DNA from: Chara braunii
Lineage: Eukaryota; Streptophyta; Charophyceae; Charales; Characeae
NCBI GenBank assembly: GCA_003427395.1
Contig: BFEA01000160.1
Coordinates: forward strand, 2,699,707-2,723,729
Length of the DNA stretch: 24,023 bases
Direction: 5' to 3'
Below the pieces are notes generated by a model, which saw only the letters and a program-made list of their open reading frames with translations, ran no database searches and was not told the DNA's origin. Of this stretch, positions 8,618-17,063 are shown piece by piece. Each line of letters begins with the position of its first letter. Within the stretch, counting starts at the first letter, position 1. Both the position numbers and the translations under genes were made by a program.

Positions 8618-8638
8618 CATGAAAAAATTTTCGTGTCC
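8615..8638 (+). other. Hairpin overlapping the 3' edge of the primer-binding site
   Basis: GGACATGAAAA and TTTTCGTGTCC form an 11-bp stem with one G-U wobble and only two nucleotides between the arms, so the top pairs must open to make a loop. The first three bases belong to the primer-binding site. Similar stems near primer-binding sites modulate primer annealing in retroviruses; a role here is inference. Confidence 0.5.
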
Positions 8639-8954
8639 GGAACGAGCCTGGGTCATCATCATCATCATCATCATCATCATCTTTGAGCTTTGATTAGGGC
8701 GTGAGAACTGTTGACAATATTGTGAGCCTCATATTAATTATATTATTCTCATTGAGTCTCTATTCTCCTGAGAGTCACGGCTGCTAACTTTATCTTATTT
8801 CTTTCTTGTGTGAGGTACCACACTAGACTGGAGAAGGAGACTGATACTATTAACTGGAGAAGGCTTGAATTCAGGTATGCCTCATGAACCTATGATGTAC
8901 TTTTAACACTGAGAAGGGAAAGGAAGAATTGAGAGCACGGGGAATCCGTCAAGA
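8618..8954 (+). other. Untranslated leader after the primer-binding site
   Basis: Apart from the hairpin and the (TCA)n tract, this is an AT-rich leader with a short duplication of 'actggagaagg' near 8826-8864. A CAG/GTATG at about 8872 could be a splice donor by sequence alone, but I found no matching acceptor I would trust. Confidence 0.5.
8653..8681. repeat. (TCA)n microsatellite, 29 bp
   Basis: Nine uninterrupted TCA triplets plus two bases, in the leader just after the primer-binding site. The perfect state suggests recent slippage in an otherwise eroded element. Confidence 0.95.
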
Positions 8955-9368
8955 ATGTTAACTTCTCATGCATTGAGAGAACTTTCAAAAGTAACTACCA
9001 AAGGGATATTCCCCTACCAGTATGAGCATTGTTGGGTCTACCGTTCTGGCAGTTCGGCCATCAGCATAGTGTTGGCTTGCTTCTTAGAGGGAGATATTTA
9101 TGATGTTCGTCCTTATGTCAAGAAGGGCGACTGTGACGACGGTGAAACCTTCAACTGGCTATGAGAAATTGCAATTCAGTCTCTATATTATGAAAAGGCA
9201 GAATTAAGTAAGCAGAAGAAGAAAGTGGAATGGGGTTTAATGTCAGTGACATATGAGACTGTTCCGATTCCTCCTATACCTGACAACTATTGTGATGGGA
9301 CTAACTGGCTGCTGATAATCAACATGGTATTGACAAGGGAGAAAATAAACGGTTGTCATGAGAACTAG
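8955..9368 (+). pseudogene. Accessory family C, copy C2, split by an in-frame TGA
   Basis: First frame after the primer-binding site. It starts at ATG 8955, meets TGA at 9162-9164, and continues in the same frame to TAG at 9366. The part before the stop has LxxLxxxxxxGxFPYQY and IYDVRPYVKKGD. The part after it has a charged helix (EKAELSKQKKKVE) and PIPPIPD...DGTNWLLIINM, matching C1 and C3 in order and spacing. The stop follows NWL, in the segment aligned to GRCWGFAEE of C3; a Trp-to-stop change is plausible. Function unknown. Its last 11 nt overlap the ATG of C3. Confidence 0.6.
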
Positions 9369-9852
9369 AGAAATTTCAGCAGAAGAAATCCGACAGAGAA
9401 GGCATAAATTTGGCAGAGGTTCAGGCCCAAGTCAGGAGAAAGTTGAGTGTCTTCTAAAGTCACTGAACACTTTAAGTAAGAAAGGGGTGTTCTCGTATGA
9501 GGTTGCCAGATATGAGATGGCCGAGAGCGGATGGGAGCAGGAACGATTATATATATTGACATTCTATTTTACGGATCTGGATGTGTATGATGTGAGAATC
9601 TATGTTCCAAAAGAAAGAAGTACTGATGTAGTGTATGGGAGATGCTGGGGATTTGCTGAAGAGGTAGTACTGAAAAAGAAAGAGAGGTTTGAGAGAGAGA
9701 ACAAATGCTTCACTGGATCGACTCGATTTACTGTTTTTGATGAACTCTCAGTTCCTCCTTCACCTGATATTAATATATCTAAAGACAACTGGTATGCCAT
9801 GATAAAGTTTGCATGGAAAGTGAAGAGAGTTCAAGAAGAATACTCTCAGTAG
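9358..9852 (+). CDS. Accessory family C, copy C3, 164 aa
   Basis: ATG start with an intact frame. About 27 N-terminal residues are basic and polar (EEIRQRRHKFGRG). The family core follows: LKSLNTLSKKGVFSYE (~33-48), a hydrophobic strand then VYDVRIYVPKE (~76-86), the helix EEVVLKKKERFERENK (~101-116), and VPPSPD...DNWYAMIKFAWKVKR (~134-157). The alternation of strands, helix and a C-terminal Trp-containing helix suggests a small alpha/beta domain. Function unknown. It overlaps the end of C2 by 11 nt in another frame, so C2 and C3 may once have formed one longer polypeptide now separated by a frameshift. Confidence 0.6.
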   Translation: MRTREISAEEIRQRRHKFGRGSGPSQEKVECLLKSLNTLSKKGVFSYEVARYEMAESGWEQERLYILTFYFTDLDVYDVRIYVPKERSTDVVYGRCWGFAEEVVLKKKERFERENKCFTGSTRFTVFDELSVPPSPDINISKDNWYAMIKFAWKVKRVQEEYSQ

Positions 9853-9897
9853 TCAGGGTGACTACTGTGAGGGGTAAACTCTACGAGGTGATAGGGT

Positions 9898-10275
9898 GTG
9901 ATAACCTTTCTGAGATATGAGACTTGTGAGAGAGGGTCCGTAATATTTCACATCCCAGTAGTCAAATTCCTGAGTACAGGCAGCATGGACATAAGGATTT
10001 ATGTACCAGCAGGCCTAGAAAAGGAAGACGATTACTTGAGGTGTCAGACAAGTGCTTATATTAGTCTCATAAGAACCAAGGAGTGGCTTGAAAAGTTAAA
10101 CAGAAAGGTAACCTAGGGTAAAGAAGTAAAACAATTTGAGAGGCTCCCTAAGTTCTCAATTGCTAAGGGGTTTAAAGGCGGGAGAGATTGGATGCCTTTG
10201 TTGGAAGCCATTGCCGAGATTGGTAGAGCAAGAGAAAAAGACTCCACAGTGATGATAACTTTTGAATGTCCTTGA
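9898..10275 (+). pseudogene. Accessory family C, copy C4, degraded
   Basis: No ATG: the open frame begins at a GTG, and the family's N-terminal LxxL part is missing or in another frame. It retains MDIRIYVPAG (compare VYDVRIYVPKE of C3) and a helix TKEWLEKLNRK, then hits TAG at 10114. The same frame continues with ERLPKFS...GGRDWMPLLEAIAEIGRA, which matches the C-terminal Trp-helix part of C1-C3, and stops at TGA 10273. It is in the same frame as C3, separated by several stops. The most diverged of the four copies. Confidence 0.5.
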
Positions 10276-10347
10276 ACACAGATTTGAGATCCCTGATTAT
10301 GTCCAACCTGATATCTACCTTTCAGACATTGTAAATGATGTTTAACA

Positions 10348-10638
10348 ATGCCCAACTTGACTGAACAGCTGACACTGGGAGTTGTGTTGGAAGGTAGAAT
10401 AGTCAAGGTAGAAGAGACTCTTCGGATCTCTGACAGAAATCTTTCTACCCTAGATGAGCTTGAGTTTTTGCAGTCTTTCTTAGATCGCATGAGAGATTCT
10501 GCCTTGAGAATTATCACTGACCAGACTGAGATAAGTTATCTGTTAAAGATGGTGAAAGTGAGAACTACTGAGAGAGTATCATATCACACTTTTCAGGAAC
10601 GGGTCTCTCTTGCAAGAAGGATCTGTAGTGGGATGTAA
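10348..10638 (+). CDS. Accessory family A/B, copy A, 96 aa
   Basis: ATG start, intact, function not recognised. The N-terminal 35 residues contain LEGRIVKVEETLRIS. The core is an amphipathic helical stretch LDELEFLQSFLDRMRDSALRIITDQTEISY (residues ~33-63), followed by a basic linker and a second helix ERVSLARRI near the C terminus. The next frame (10642) shows the same plan: DERELIEDYIGRLRRIALLLITTQSIITY, then ERNALVSLARRV. The TAA stop is separated from the ATG of copy B by one codon in the same frame, so A and B look like a tandem domain duplication split by a stop. Confidence 0.55.
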   Translation: MPNLTEQLTLGVVLEGRIVKVEETLRISDRNLSTLDELEFLQSFLDRMRDSALRIITDQTEISYLLKMVKVRTTERVSYHTFQERVSLARRICSGM

Positions 10639-10641
10639 ACG

Positions 10642-10941
10642 ATGCAATTTGATTATGAGATTATAGACCTGACTCGATATTTTATGATTCGGGGTACTAT
10701 AAAAGGGTATGATTGAAGACTGAGTAGGGATGATGAGAGAGAGTTGATTGAAGATTACATTGGAAGGTTGAGAAGAATTGCATTGCTCTTGATCACTACC
10801 CAATCAATTATTACTTATACCCTATATGTACAGAATTCTCAAGGGGTAGAGCAGACAAGAAAAGAAAGAAACGCGCTTGTATCCCTTGCTAGAAGAGTGA
10901 GAGATTTAAGAGCAAAGAAGAAAGGGACAAGAGTGATATAA
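10642..10941 (+). pseudogene. Accessory family A/B, copy B, with an in-frame TGA
   Basis: From ATG 10642 the frame reads DYEIIDLTRYFMIRGTIKG, then meets a TGA at about codon 25, then DERELIEDYIGRLRR and IALLLITTQSIITY, ending in a basic tail (VRDLRAKKKG). It aligns to copy A along most of its length. The RGTIKG part corresponds to LEGRIVKVEE in A. It ends 16 nt before the gag ATG, so the whole block 8955-10941 is packed directly upstream of gag. Confidence 0.5.
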
Positions 10942-10957
10942 AGAGAGAAGATAATAT

Positions 10958-11530
10958 ATGGGCAAATCTATGGTCAAGATGGAAGGACGAGGAAGACCGA
11001 GTACATCAGCAGGGACCAATGAAGAGACTTTGGTTGGAATTATACGAGAGTTGGTTGAAAGAGTTGATACTATAAAAGGAGGGTCAGACATTGCAAGAGC
11101 AAAGAGGCCCGATGAAAGAATTCCCTGTTTCAGAGGACCCCAGGTTAATGACTTCTTGGACGAGTATGAATTATTTGGACTCAGTTATGGCTGGACAGAT
11201 AAGCAACGGCTAAAGCACCTTCTATCTTATTGTGATACTGACTCAAGACTGACCGTTCAGGAACTAATGGAAGATGCCAGTACATGGGAAGAGGTCAAGG
11301 AGAGACTGAAAAATAAATTCGAGAAAGATTCAGTTTCCACCACAACTAAGGACTTACTCAACATCAAAAGAGTTAAATATGACACTTTTAATGTTTTCCT
11401 TCAGACCTTCATCCGAACAGCAAGAAAAATTTCATATTTGGATGAAGCTCAGAGATGCCATATATTTTTGACAAATTTTACTGACACTGAAAAGCAATCA
11501 AGCTCAGCACTATCCTCTCAGATGGGATGA
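10958..11530 (+). CDS. gag: Gag, N-terminal part (capsid-like), 190 aa
   Basis: ATG start. After a short basic/Ser-Thr head come a coiled-coil-like segment (ETLVGIIRELVERVDTI, ~23-39) and then the hallmark of Ty3/gypsy Gag: CFRGPQVNDFLDEYELFGLSYGW (residues ~57-79). Helical segments follow around WEEVKERLKNKFEKD, FNVFLQTFIRTARKI and EAQRCHIFLTNF. This is the particle-forming capsid region. It ends in a TGA at 11528, where the continuation has shifted frame. Retrotransposon Gag identity is well supported by this pattern and by the knuckle in the next frame. Confidence 0.85.
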   Translation: MGKSMVKMEGRGRPSTSAGTNEETLVGIIRELVERVDTIKGGSDIARAKRPDERIPCFRGPQVNDFLDEYELFGLSYGWTDKQRLKHLLSYCDTDSRLTVQELMEDASTWEEVKERLKNKFEKDSVSTTTKDLLNIKRVKYDTFNVFLQTFIRTARKISYLDEAQRCHIFLTNFTDTEKQSSSALSSQMG

Positions 11531-11531
11531 A

Positions 11532-12977
11532 ATGGTTGCAAGCATACGAACTCTACCTACCGTCTCCCATAAAAAATGGTCACAGGATCAGATCAGTACT
11601 TTGGCTAAGGATTGTGAGACTGGGAATGAAATGAATAGAGGAAGCAATCTGACTGCTGAGAATATTCTCGAAAAAGTGATGGCTAATTTTATGCCTGCAA
11701 GGCCTGCAACGCATGTTGTGGATGACAGAGGAAATAAAAAGGCTGAAAGTGAGGAAGATGATGACGATAATGATGACAATGAAAGTTCTAGTAAGAAGTG
11801 GGATTCGTCCAGATCCAAAAGGAATGGAAACAATGATGATGGAGGAAACAGAGAGAGAAGAAAATATAATGAGCGTCCTAAAAGGAGTTTTACTTGCTAC
11901 TATTGTAGCGAAGGGGGTCATACTACCACTCATTGCAAACCTCTTGAGGAGGATGTAAGGAGTGGGGTGGCAAAGAAAGATGCAATGGGTCATGTTTGTG
12001 ATAGTTCATGGAATAAATTGGACGCCAGACATCCAGGAGGTATGAGGATTCTTGCTCTTAAACATGATGAAAAGATGAAGATTAAGAAGAAGAGAAAGAC
12101 CAATGTGAATGTTCATTTTCTCACTAAAGAATTGTCTAATGAGTTAGTAAAGGGAACAAGTGATTCTCATACTACGATTGGACTGTCTCTGCAATCTTTA
12201 ACGTTGACAGAGTGTGAGCCTAGTGAGGCCTCTACAAGTGAGCTTCCACTAGAAGAAAATCCTACTTTTCAGAATTTTTCTGAATTAGTAGAGTCTTTTT
12301 CCAATGAGATGGTTCATTTTTTTACCAACATGGTGTCGTTTCATGGCGATTTACCCCCAGAACTCGTGATGGAACCTAGTGTCAGGATTGATGAAGTGAG
12401 GAACCACCAAACCCGTATGACGCCTCAAATGATAGAAGAAAAGAAAAGTAAGAAGGCTGAGGAGTCACTTATTAACATCCTTGATGATCCTGAACAGGGG
12501 AGAAAGATAAAATTTATTCTCAAGAGTGACTTGGATGACGGAACAGTGATTTCTGATGTGATTGCTAAAATGCTGGAAGAAACGGAAGTGACTTTGTCTT
12601 TCAAGGAAGCAATGACACTAGCACCCAAACTTAGAGAAAAGTTGAAAAAGTTAATTGAGAAGATAAAATTGAAAGTTAATTATTTGGGGTCAGTTTTTCC
12701 CAACCAAGTTAACAGATCACTACCAGGTTGCAATATGAAGTTCACAACCATGGGATGTGGGCACCTTACAATTCGCATTAATCAGGTAAAAATTCTAGCC
12801 CTAGTGAACTCTGGGGCAGAGATGGTACTTTTTTCACGAAGAACGATGGAGGCGTGTAATTTGACTATTGATATGCCTGCGAAAAATGTATTGAGCAATA
12901 TTGCAGGAGAGTTGTTCGTGGCGGGATTATTGATAACTTACCCATCAGAGATGGGACAATGTTTGTGGAATTATTGA
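11532..12977 (+). CDS. gag-pol: Gag C-terminal part with CCHC knuckle, joined to N-terminal half of protease
   Basis: Continues Gag after a frameshift near 11528. An acidic Asp-rich stretch and an Arg/Ser/Asn-rich stretch (residues ~60-118) precede a canonical zinc knuckle CYYCSEGGHTTTHC at 11895-11936 (C-x2-C-x4-H-x4-C). A long Glu/Lys-rich linker follows. Near residues 420-435 lies the retropepsin active-site motif, read here as ALVNSGAEM. The usual Asp is Asn (AAC at 12807-12809; a single G-to-A change would explain it), so the protease is inactive. The frame ends soon after, and the second half of the protease continues in another frame from about 12930. No programmed frameshift heptamer is evident. 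Confidence 0.85.
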   Translation: MVASIRTLPTVSHKKWSQDQISTLAKDCETGNEMNRGSNLTAENILEKVMANFMPARPATHVVDDRGNKKAESEEDDDDNDDNESSSKKWDSSRSKRNGNNDDGGNRERRKYNERPKRSFTCYYCSEGGHTTTHCKPLEEDVRSGVAKKDAMGHVCDSSWNKLDARHPGGMRILALKHDEKMKIKKKRKTNVNVHFLTKELSNELVKGTSDSHTTIGLSLQSLTLTECEPSEASTSELPLEENPTFQNFSELVESFSNEMVHFFTNMVSFHGDLPPELVMEPSVRIDEVRNHQTRMTPQMIEEKKSKKAEESLINILDDPEQGRKIKFILKSDLDDGTVISDVIAKMLEETEVTLSFKEAMTLAPKLREKLKKLIEKIKLKVNYLGSVFPNQVNRSLPGCNMKFTTMGCGHLTIRINQVKILALVNSGAEMVLFSRRTMEACNLTIDMPAKNVLSNIAGELFVAGLLITYPSEMGQCLWNY

Positions 12978-13321
12978 GATTTGTAGTGTCGGACCTGGAC
13001 CATGACTGTATCTTGGGAACTCCATTCTTGCATAGGATGGAGGTTGTCCAATTTTTCAATCATGAGGGGTTATCTTGGATCGGTCTGCAAGATCCTGAGA
13101 CTGTTCAGGAACAGACCTTTATGGTCTACACAAAGAATGATTTCAAGCATAAACTTTCTGCTAGTTCAATTAGAAAGGAAGAGTCTGCTGAAAGGATAAG
13201 GAGACTAAAGGAGGAAGGAAAACAAGAAGCAAAAGAAGAGATTTCGATGAGAATCAATCAGGTTTCGAAAATGATAAAAACCCTTGGTAAACTCGAAGAT
13301 GAAGAGGGGCAAATGGAGTAG
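12911..13321 (+). pseudogene. pol: Protease C-terminal half, frameshifted
   Basis: The frame carries the second conserved part of retroviral-type aspartic protease: RFVVSDLDHDCILGTPFL around 12980-13030, where the D-x-I-L-G-x-P pattern is diagnostic. It is in a different frame from the active-site half (a one-base shift near 12910-12950). The open frame has an ATG at 12959, but that is unlikely to be a real start. Downstream it turns into a Lys/Glu-rich linker and ends in TAG at 13319; the RT part lies in another frame. Confidence 0.8.
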
Positions 13322-14579
13322 AAACTGCAAAAGGGGGAAAAATGAAATTGAGATTTGCATCGACTCACCCTTGTTTAGGAAAATAGTAACTGTCTCAAAA
13401 AGAAAATACAAACTCAAGGGGGTGAAGAAAAATCCGGTGGCAGTTCTAATAGAGAAAGATTATGATAAAGCATTGGAAAAGGAGTGGAAAATTATAAAAG
13501 CATTGAGAGAATCAGAAAAACTGAAGAATATAGTCACCAAAGAGAGGTTTGAGACAATGAAGATAGGCTCGGATCAGTTTATCCTGCCCAAAGAGAAAAA
13601 ATATATCTTCAGGATGTGTCAGAAATTCTCTGGTGCTTTATCCTTTAATGATGAAGAGAGAGGGCGATTGGACGTGGACATGATCAAGATGGCCAAGATA
13701 TGGAAAGTTGATCATGTTCCATGGAATGATAGACCAACCAAGTATGCCCTAAAGGAAGAGGCAGAAGTTGTGAAGTATCTTGACAAAAAGATTGCATTTA
13801 ATGTTGCAGAACCTGCTGATTGACCGTATGCTAACCACTGGTTTTGTTTCTGGAAACCAGGGGGCGGGCTAAGATGGATACAGAATCTTCAGAAGCTCAA
13901 TTTTGTGACGGTAAGTGACGCAGGTAGTCTTTCTAATGTTGATCTCCTCTCTGAATCCTTTGCTGGTCGATGTATTTATTCTTTAGTTTATCTGTATTTT
14001 GGCTATGATCAGTTCCCTATGGATCTCACTAGCCGACCAATGACTGTCATGCACACACCAAGGGGGCTTGTTCAGATGTGTGTGGTACCTCAGGGTTGGA
14101 CTAACGGCGTGGCAATGGTTCAAAGGGATATGATCAAAGTCATGCAGGTTATTTATCCTGAAATAATCAGTCCCTACATTGATGATAATCCTGTAAAATG
14201 GTCTCTGGTAAGAGATGAGACTTTGGTCGCAGGGGGAGTCAGAAAGTTTGTCTGAGAACATGCTGAAGGAGTAAAGATTGTCCTAGATAGACTTCAAAAG
14301 TATAATCTGACTGTCAGTGGACTGAAGTCCCTTCTCTTCCAGCCAGAAGTAATTATTTTGGGATTCAGATGTTTCTCCAAGGGTAGGAGTCCGGATCCCA
14401 AGAAGATAGATAAGATCTTAAACTTGTCTCTGCCTCCCAAAAAAGTGACCGACGTTAGGAGCTTCTTGAGAGTCTGCGGATTCGGGAGGATTTTTATTCT
14501 TCATTTTGCTACCCTTGCAGAGCCCCTGAGGGAAATGGTAAGGCAAGGGGCTAACTTAACATGGAATGATAAAAGATAG
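13284..14579 (+). pseudogene. pol: Reverse transcriptase, inactive
   Basis: One frame with stops at 13821 (TGA), 14253 (TGA) and 14577 (TAG). The connector (13284-13820) contains TKERFETM and DHVPWNDRP before the fingers. RT then shows LRWIQNLQKLN, NVDLLSESFAGR, motif A as YSLVYLYFGYDQF, PRGLVQMCVVPQGWTN (motif B region) and PYIDDNPVK (motif C) at 14172-14198. In motif A the first catalytic Asp is replaced by Tyr (TAT at 13989-13991), while both Asp of YIDD (14181-14186) remain. The thumb region has ILGFRCFSKGRSPDPKKIDKI. Several stops sit where relatives carry Trp, fitting G-to-A decay. Start at 13284 is a TTG and not meaningful. Confidence 0.92.
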
Positions 14580-15563
14580 ACTGCAACAGAAACACCTCAT
14601 GAAAAATTCAAAGATGGTGGTGTAGTGCTGGGAGTGTCATATTATGATGATGAAGAGGCAAAACCTTTCATCATTGAGGTGGATGGAGGACCAGTTGCTC
14701 TGGGTGGAGTGCTCATCCAGAAAAATGAAAATGGGAGAGAGAGACCTCTAAGATTTGAGAGCAGGACCCTCAATTCAACAGAAAGAGGCTACACTCAATT
14801 CAGGAAAGAGTTACTGTCAATCATCCATAGTCTCATGTGCTTCAGGCTCTACGTATTAGAAAGGAGATTCATCTTGCGGACTGATGCGTCTGCTGTGATT
14901 GGTGTCATTAAAAAGCACCAACAAGTGAATCCAACAGTCCGCAGATGGATCGCCTTCATCGGGACATATGATTTTAAGTTGGAAAAGATTCTCACTGAGA
15001 AAAACAGAGCGGATGGCTTGAGCCGGATTGAGTGGCGAGAAGATGAAGAAGAAGGTTTGAATGGAACAATTGAAGAAGCTGCTTATGTTGATAATTTTCT
15101 TAATAAAAAACATGACGAGGATTATGAAGCGCCATGCTTCTACAGGTGGAGTCTGTGGCCAGAAGAGAGAGACAGCTGGGGAGAAATCCCAAGTGCATAC
15201 GTTTATGAGTCGATACTAGGGAAAGAAGAAGATGATGAACCGAACGATTGGTATGCTAGAGTTAATGCAGCAGCAGTGGCTGCTCATAAGATTGGGGAAA
15301 GTTCAGGTTCAAAGGAAGAGGAAGAGAGTGAAAGGAAAGAAGAAGAGATATTTTTCTTCTTTGAAGAATATGATGAAAATTATCAAGAGATTGGCAAAAA
15401 GATGGAAAAGGAGCAGCTAAAAGAATATTATTGTAAGAACTTAAGGAAGAAATTCAGACTAAAGAGAGGACATCTCTTTGTGGATGGTAAGGGAGACCTA
15501 CCTCCACTAAGGGTGGTCTGTGGTAGAGAAAGGCAGTTAGAGATAATTGTTGCCCCTGCATGA
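14580..15563 (+). pseudogene. pol: RNase H domain and connector to integrase
   Basis: Same frame as RT, continuing past TAG 14577. The RNase H catalytic set is present: Asp in IIEVDGG (GAT 14682-14684), Glu in RKELLSIIHSL (GAG 14808-14810) and Asp in LRTDASAV (GAT 14883-14885), with RADGLSRIEW closing the domain near 15030. A long acidic, low-complexity linker follows (residues ~150-265, Glu/Asp/Ser/Lys-rich), then RGHLFVDGKG and VVCGRERQLEIIV leading to integrase. The frame ends in TGA at 15561; integrase begins in the +1 frame at the same place. No second RNase H is visible in the linker. The domain itself keeps its active site. Confidence 0.9.
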
Positions 15564-16647
15564 GGGGGTTGCTGGTGGCCACAGGGCTGCTGAGGCAACC
15601 TACTCCAAGACTGTCTAACTCTACTTCTGGCCTGGTATGAGAGACATGATTTTCATATACTGTAAATCATGTGTGTTATATCAGAAGAGGTCTACCACAA
15701 GAATGATCGAACCCCTATTCCCTACAATCCTGGTAGAGCCAGGTAGCAGAGTTAATCTGGATCTCATCACTATGCCTCCAGACAAGGGCGGGATGAGATA
15801 CATATTAAACATGAGAGATAATTTTTCTAGGTACGTTGAGGCAAAAGCTCTGAAAAGGAAGACAACCGAACAGGTGGCTGACTAGATAGAAGAAGTCTAT
15901 CTTAGATATATTTTTATCAGATAATTTGTTTCAGACAGAGGATCAGAGTTCAAAAATAAAATTGTCAGAAGAACCACACTCAGATTGAGTGTCAGAATTC
16001 GGTATGTGACTACTTATCACCCTCAAGCTAATGCAGCTGTTGAAAGAGGTCACAGAACTTTGAAAGATTCACTGGCCAAGTGGTATGAGGGAAATCTCAG
16101 TAACTGGCCGAAAGTTTTAAGAGCTGTTGTGTACGCTGATAACATTACGGTCAAGAGAACTACTGGTTACGCACCATTTACTCTGTGGTACCGTCGATAT
16201 GCTACATTGCCTATTGAGAGTATTGTCAAGACGTGGTCAAGTCAAGAAAGTGACAGAGACTATTCTATCTCAGAGTTTCTTCAGATTAGAATGAGGCAAA
16301 TATCAGAAGTTGATCAGGCAGTGATGGAAGTTGCAGAGAGGATGGCATCCAACAGGCTATCAGATCAAGAAAGATAGAACAAGAAAATGTATACAAGAAA
16401 AGAGAAATTGAAGATTGGGGATGTTGTTGTTCTGTTTGACAGTTCTCTTGAGACACAATGGACTAAAAGGTAGGAGCCCAGATGGCCTGGTCCTTACAGA
16501 ATCACAGGAGAGGCAGAAGGCATGGATGGATCCAGGGACCATGACATGGTATCAGGCTCCAGACTTCGTAAGTTCATATTTAGGGATCCGGATCTGATTC
16601 CTACGGTAACCTCAAGGAGAGGGAAGAGGGGTCAGTCATCTAAGTAA
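15559..16647 (+). pseudogene. pol: Integrase, five in-frame stops
   Basis: One frame with stops at 15616, 15883, 15922, 16375 and 16471. The N-terminal zinc site is H-x6-H (15559, 15580) then C-x2-C (15661, 15670). The catalytic core keeps all three acids: Asp in NLDLITMP (15760), Asp in FVSDRGSEF (15934) and Glu in ANAAVERGH (16042). There are 35 residues between the second and third, the standard DD35E. A C-terminal GPYRI/GSRLRKF part (from ~16480) matches the GPY/F module that ends Ty3/gypsy integrases. There is no chromodomain. The pol frame ends at TAA 16645. The first His overlaps the end of the RNase H frame, showing a recent frameshift. Confidence 0.93.
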
Positions 16648-17063
16648 GAGAACAGTTCCAGAGAATTAAGAGAAAAGAAACAGTGTGACAATGAGACAAT
16701 GAGACAACGAGATTGAAATTTTCAAGAGGCTGTGATCATTCGTGCATAGTCGATCATAGTCAATTCAGCATTTCAGTTTCAGTATTTCAGTTTCAGTACT
16801 TTAGTTTCAGCATCTCAGTTTCAATATTCCAGTTTTCAACAAGTCATTTCATTATCTATTTCAGCAAGTAACTAAGTTAATGAGACTATATCTTTGATGC
16901 AGCGCTGCAGTCGTTCCATGAGTGTCAAATCCTGAAAGTGGGGAGTAAATGTGAGTACAGTTCTGGGAGCATTGACACAGTGTCAAAATCTAAAAAACTC
17001 ATGGTTGTGGCACATCAAATGATATAAGAAGTATTATTCTTATGACAAAGAGAGAGCATGATG
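16648..17063 (+). other. Start of 3' untranslated region after pol
   Basis: No gene. Contains 'gacaatgagacaatgagacaacgaga', a short AC/AG tandem near 16686-16711, and the 14-bp minisatellite at 16768. Confidence 0.5.
16768..16838. repeat. 14-bp minisatellite, five units of GYATTTCAGTTTCA
   Basis: Units begin at 16768, 16782, 16796, 16810 and 16824, the last with one extra base. Same unit length as the 7025-7432 minisatellite, and both are built on cag/tca words, but the unit sequences differ. It lies about 120 bp after the end of pol. Confidence 0.8.

Noticed and set aside
8866-8880. Splice donor CAG/GTATG in the leader
   Set aside because: No convincing branch point and acceptor pair could be identified by eye.
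15050-15480. Second (archaeal-type) RNase H as in Tat/Ogre elements
   Set aside because: The stretch is an acidic low-complexity linker with no RNase H acidic-residue pattern.
13284-16647. Alternative genetic code or recoding to explain the stops
   Set aside because: TAA, TAG and TGA all occur, together with frameshifts and lost active-site residues, so simple decay is enough.
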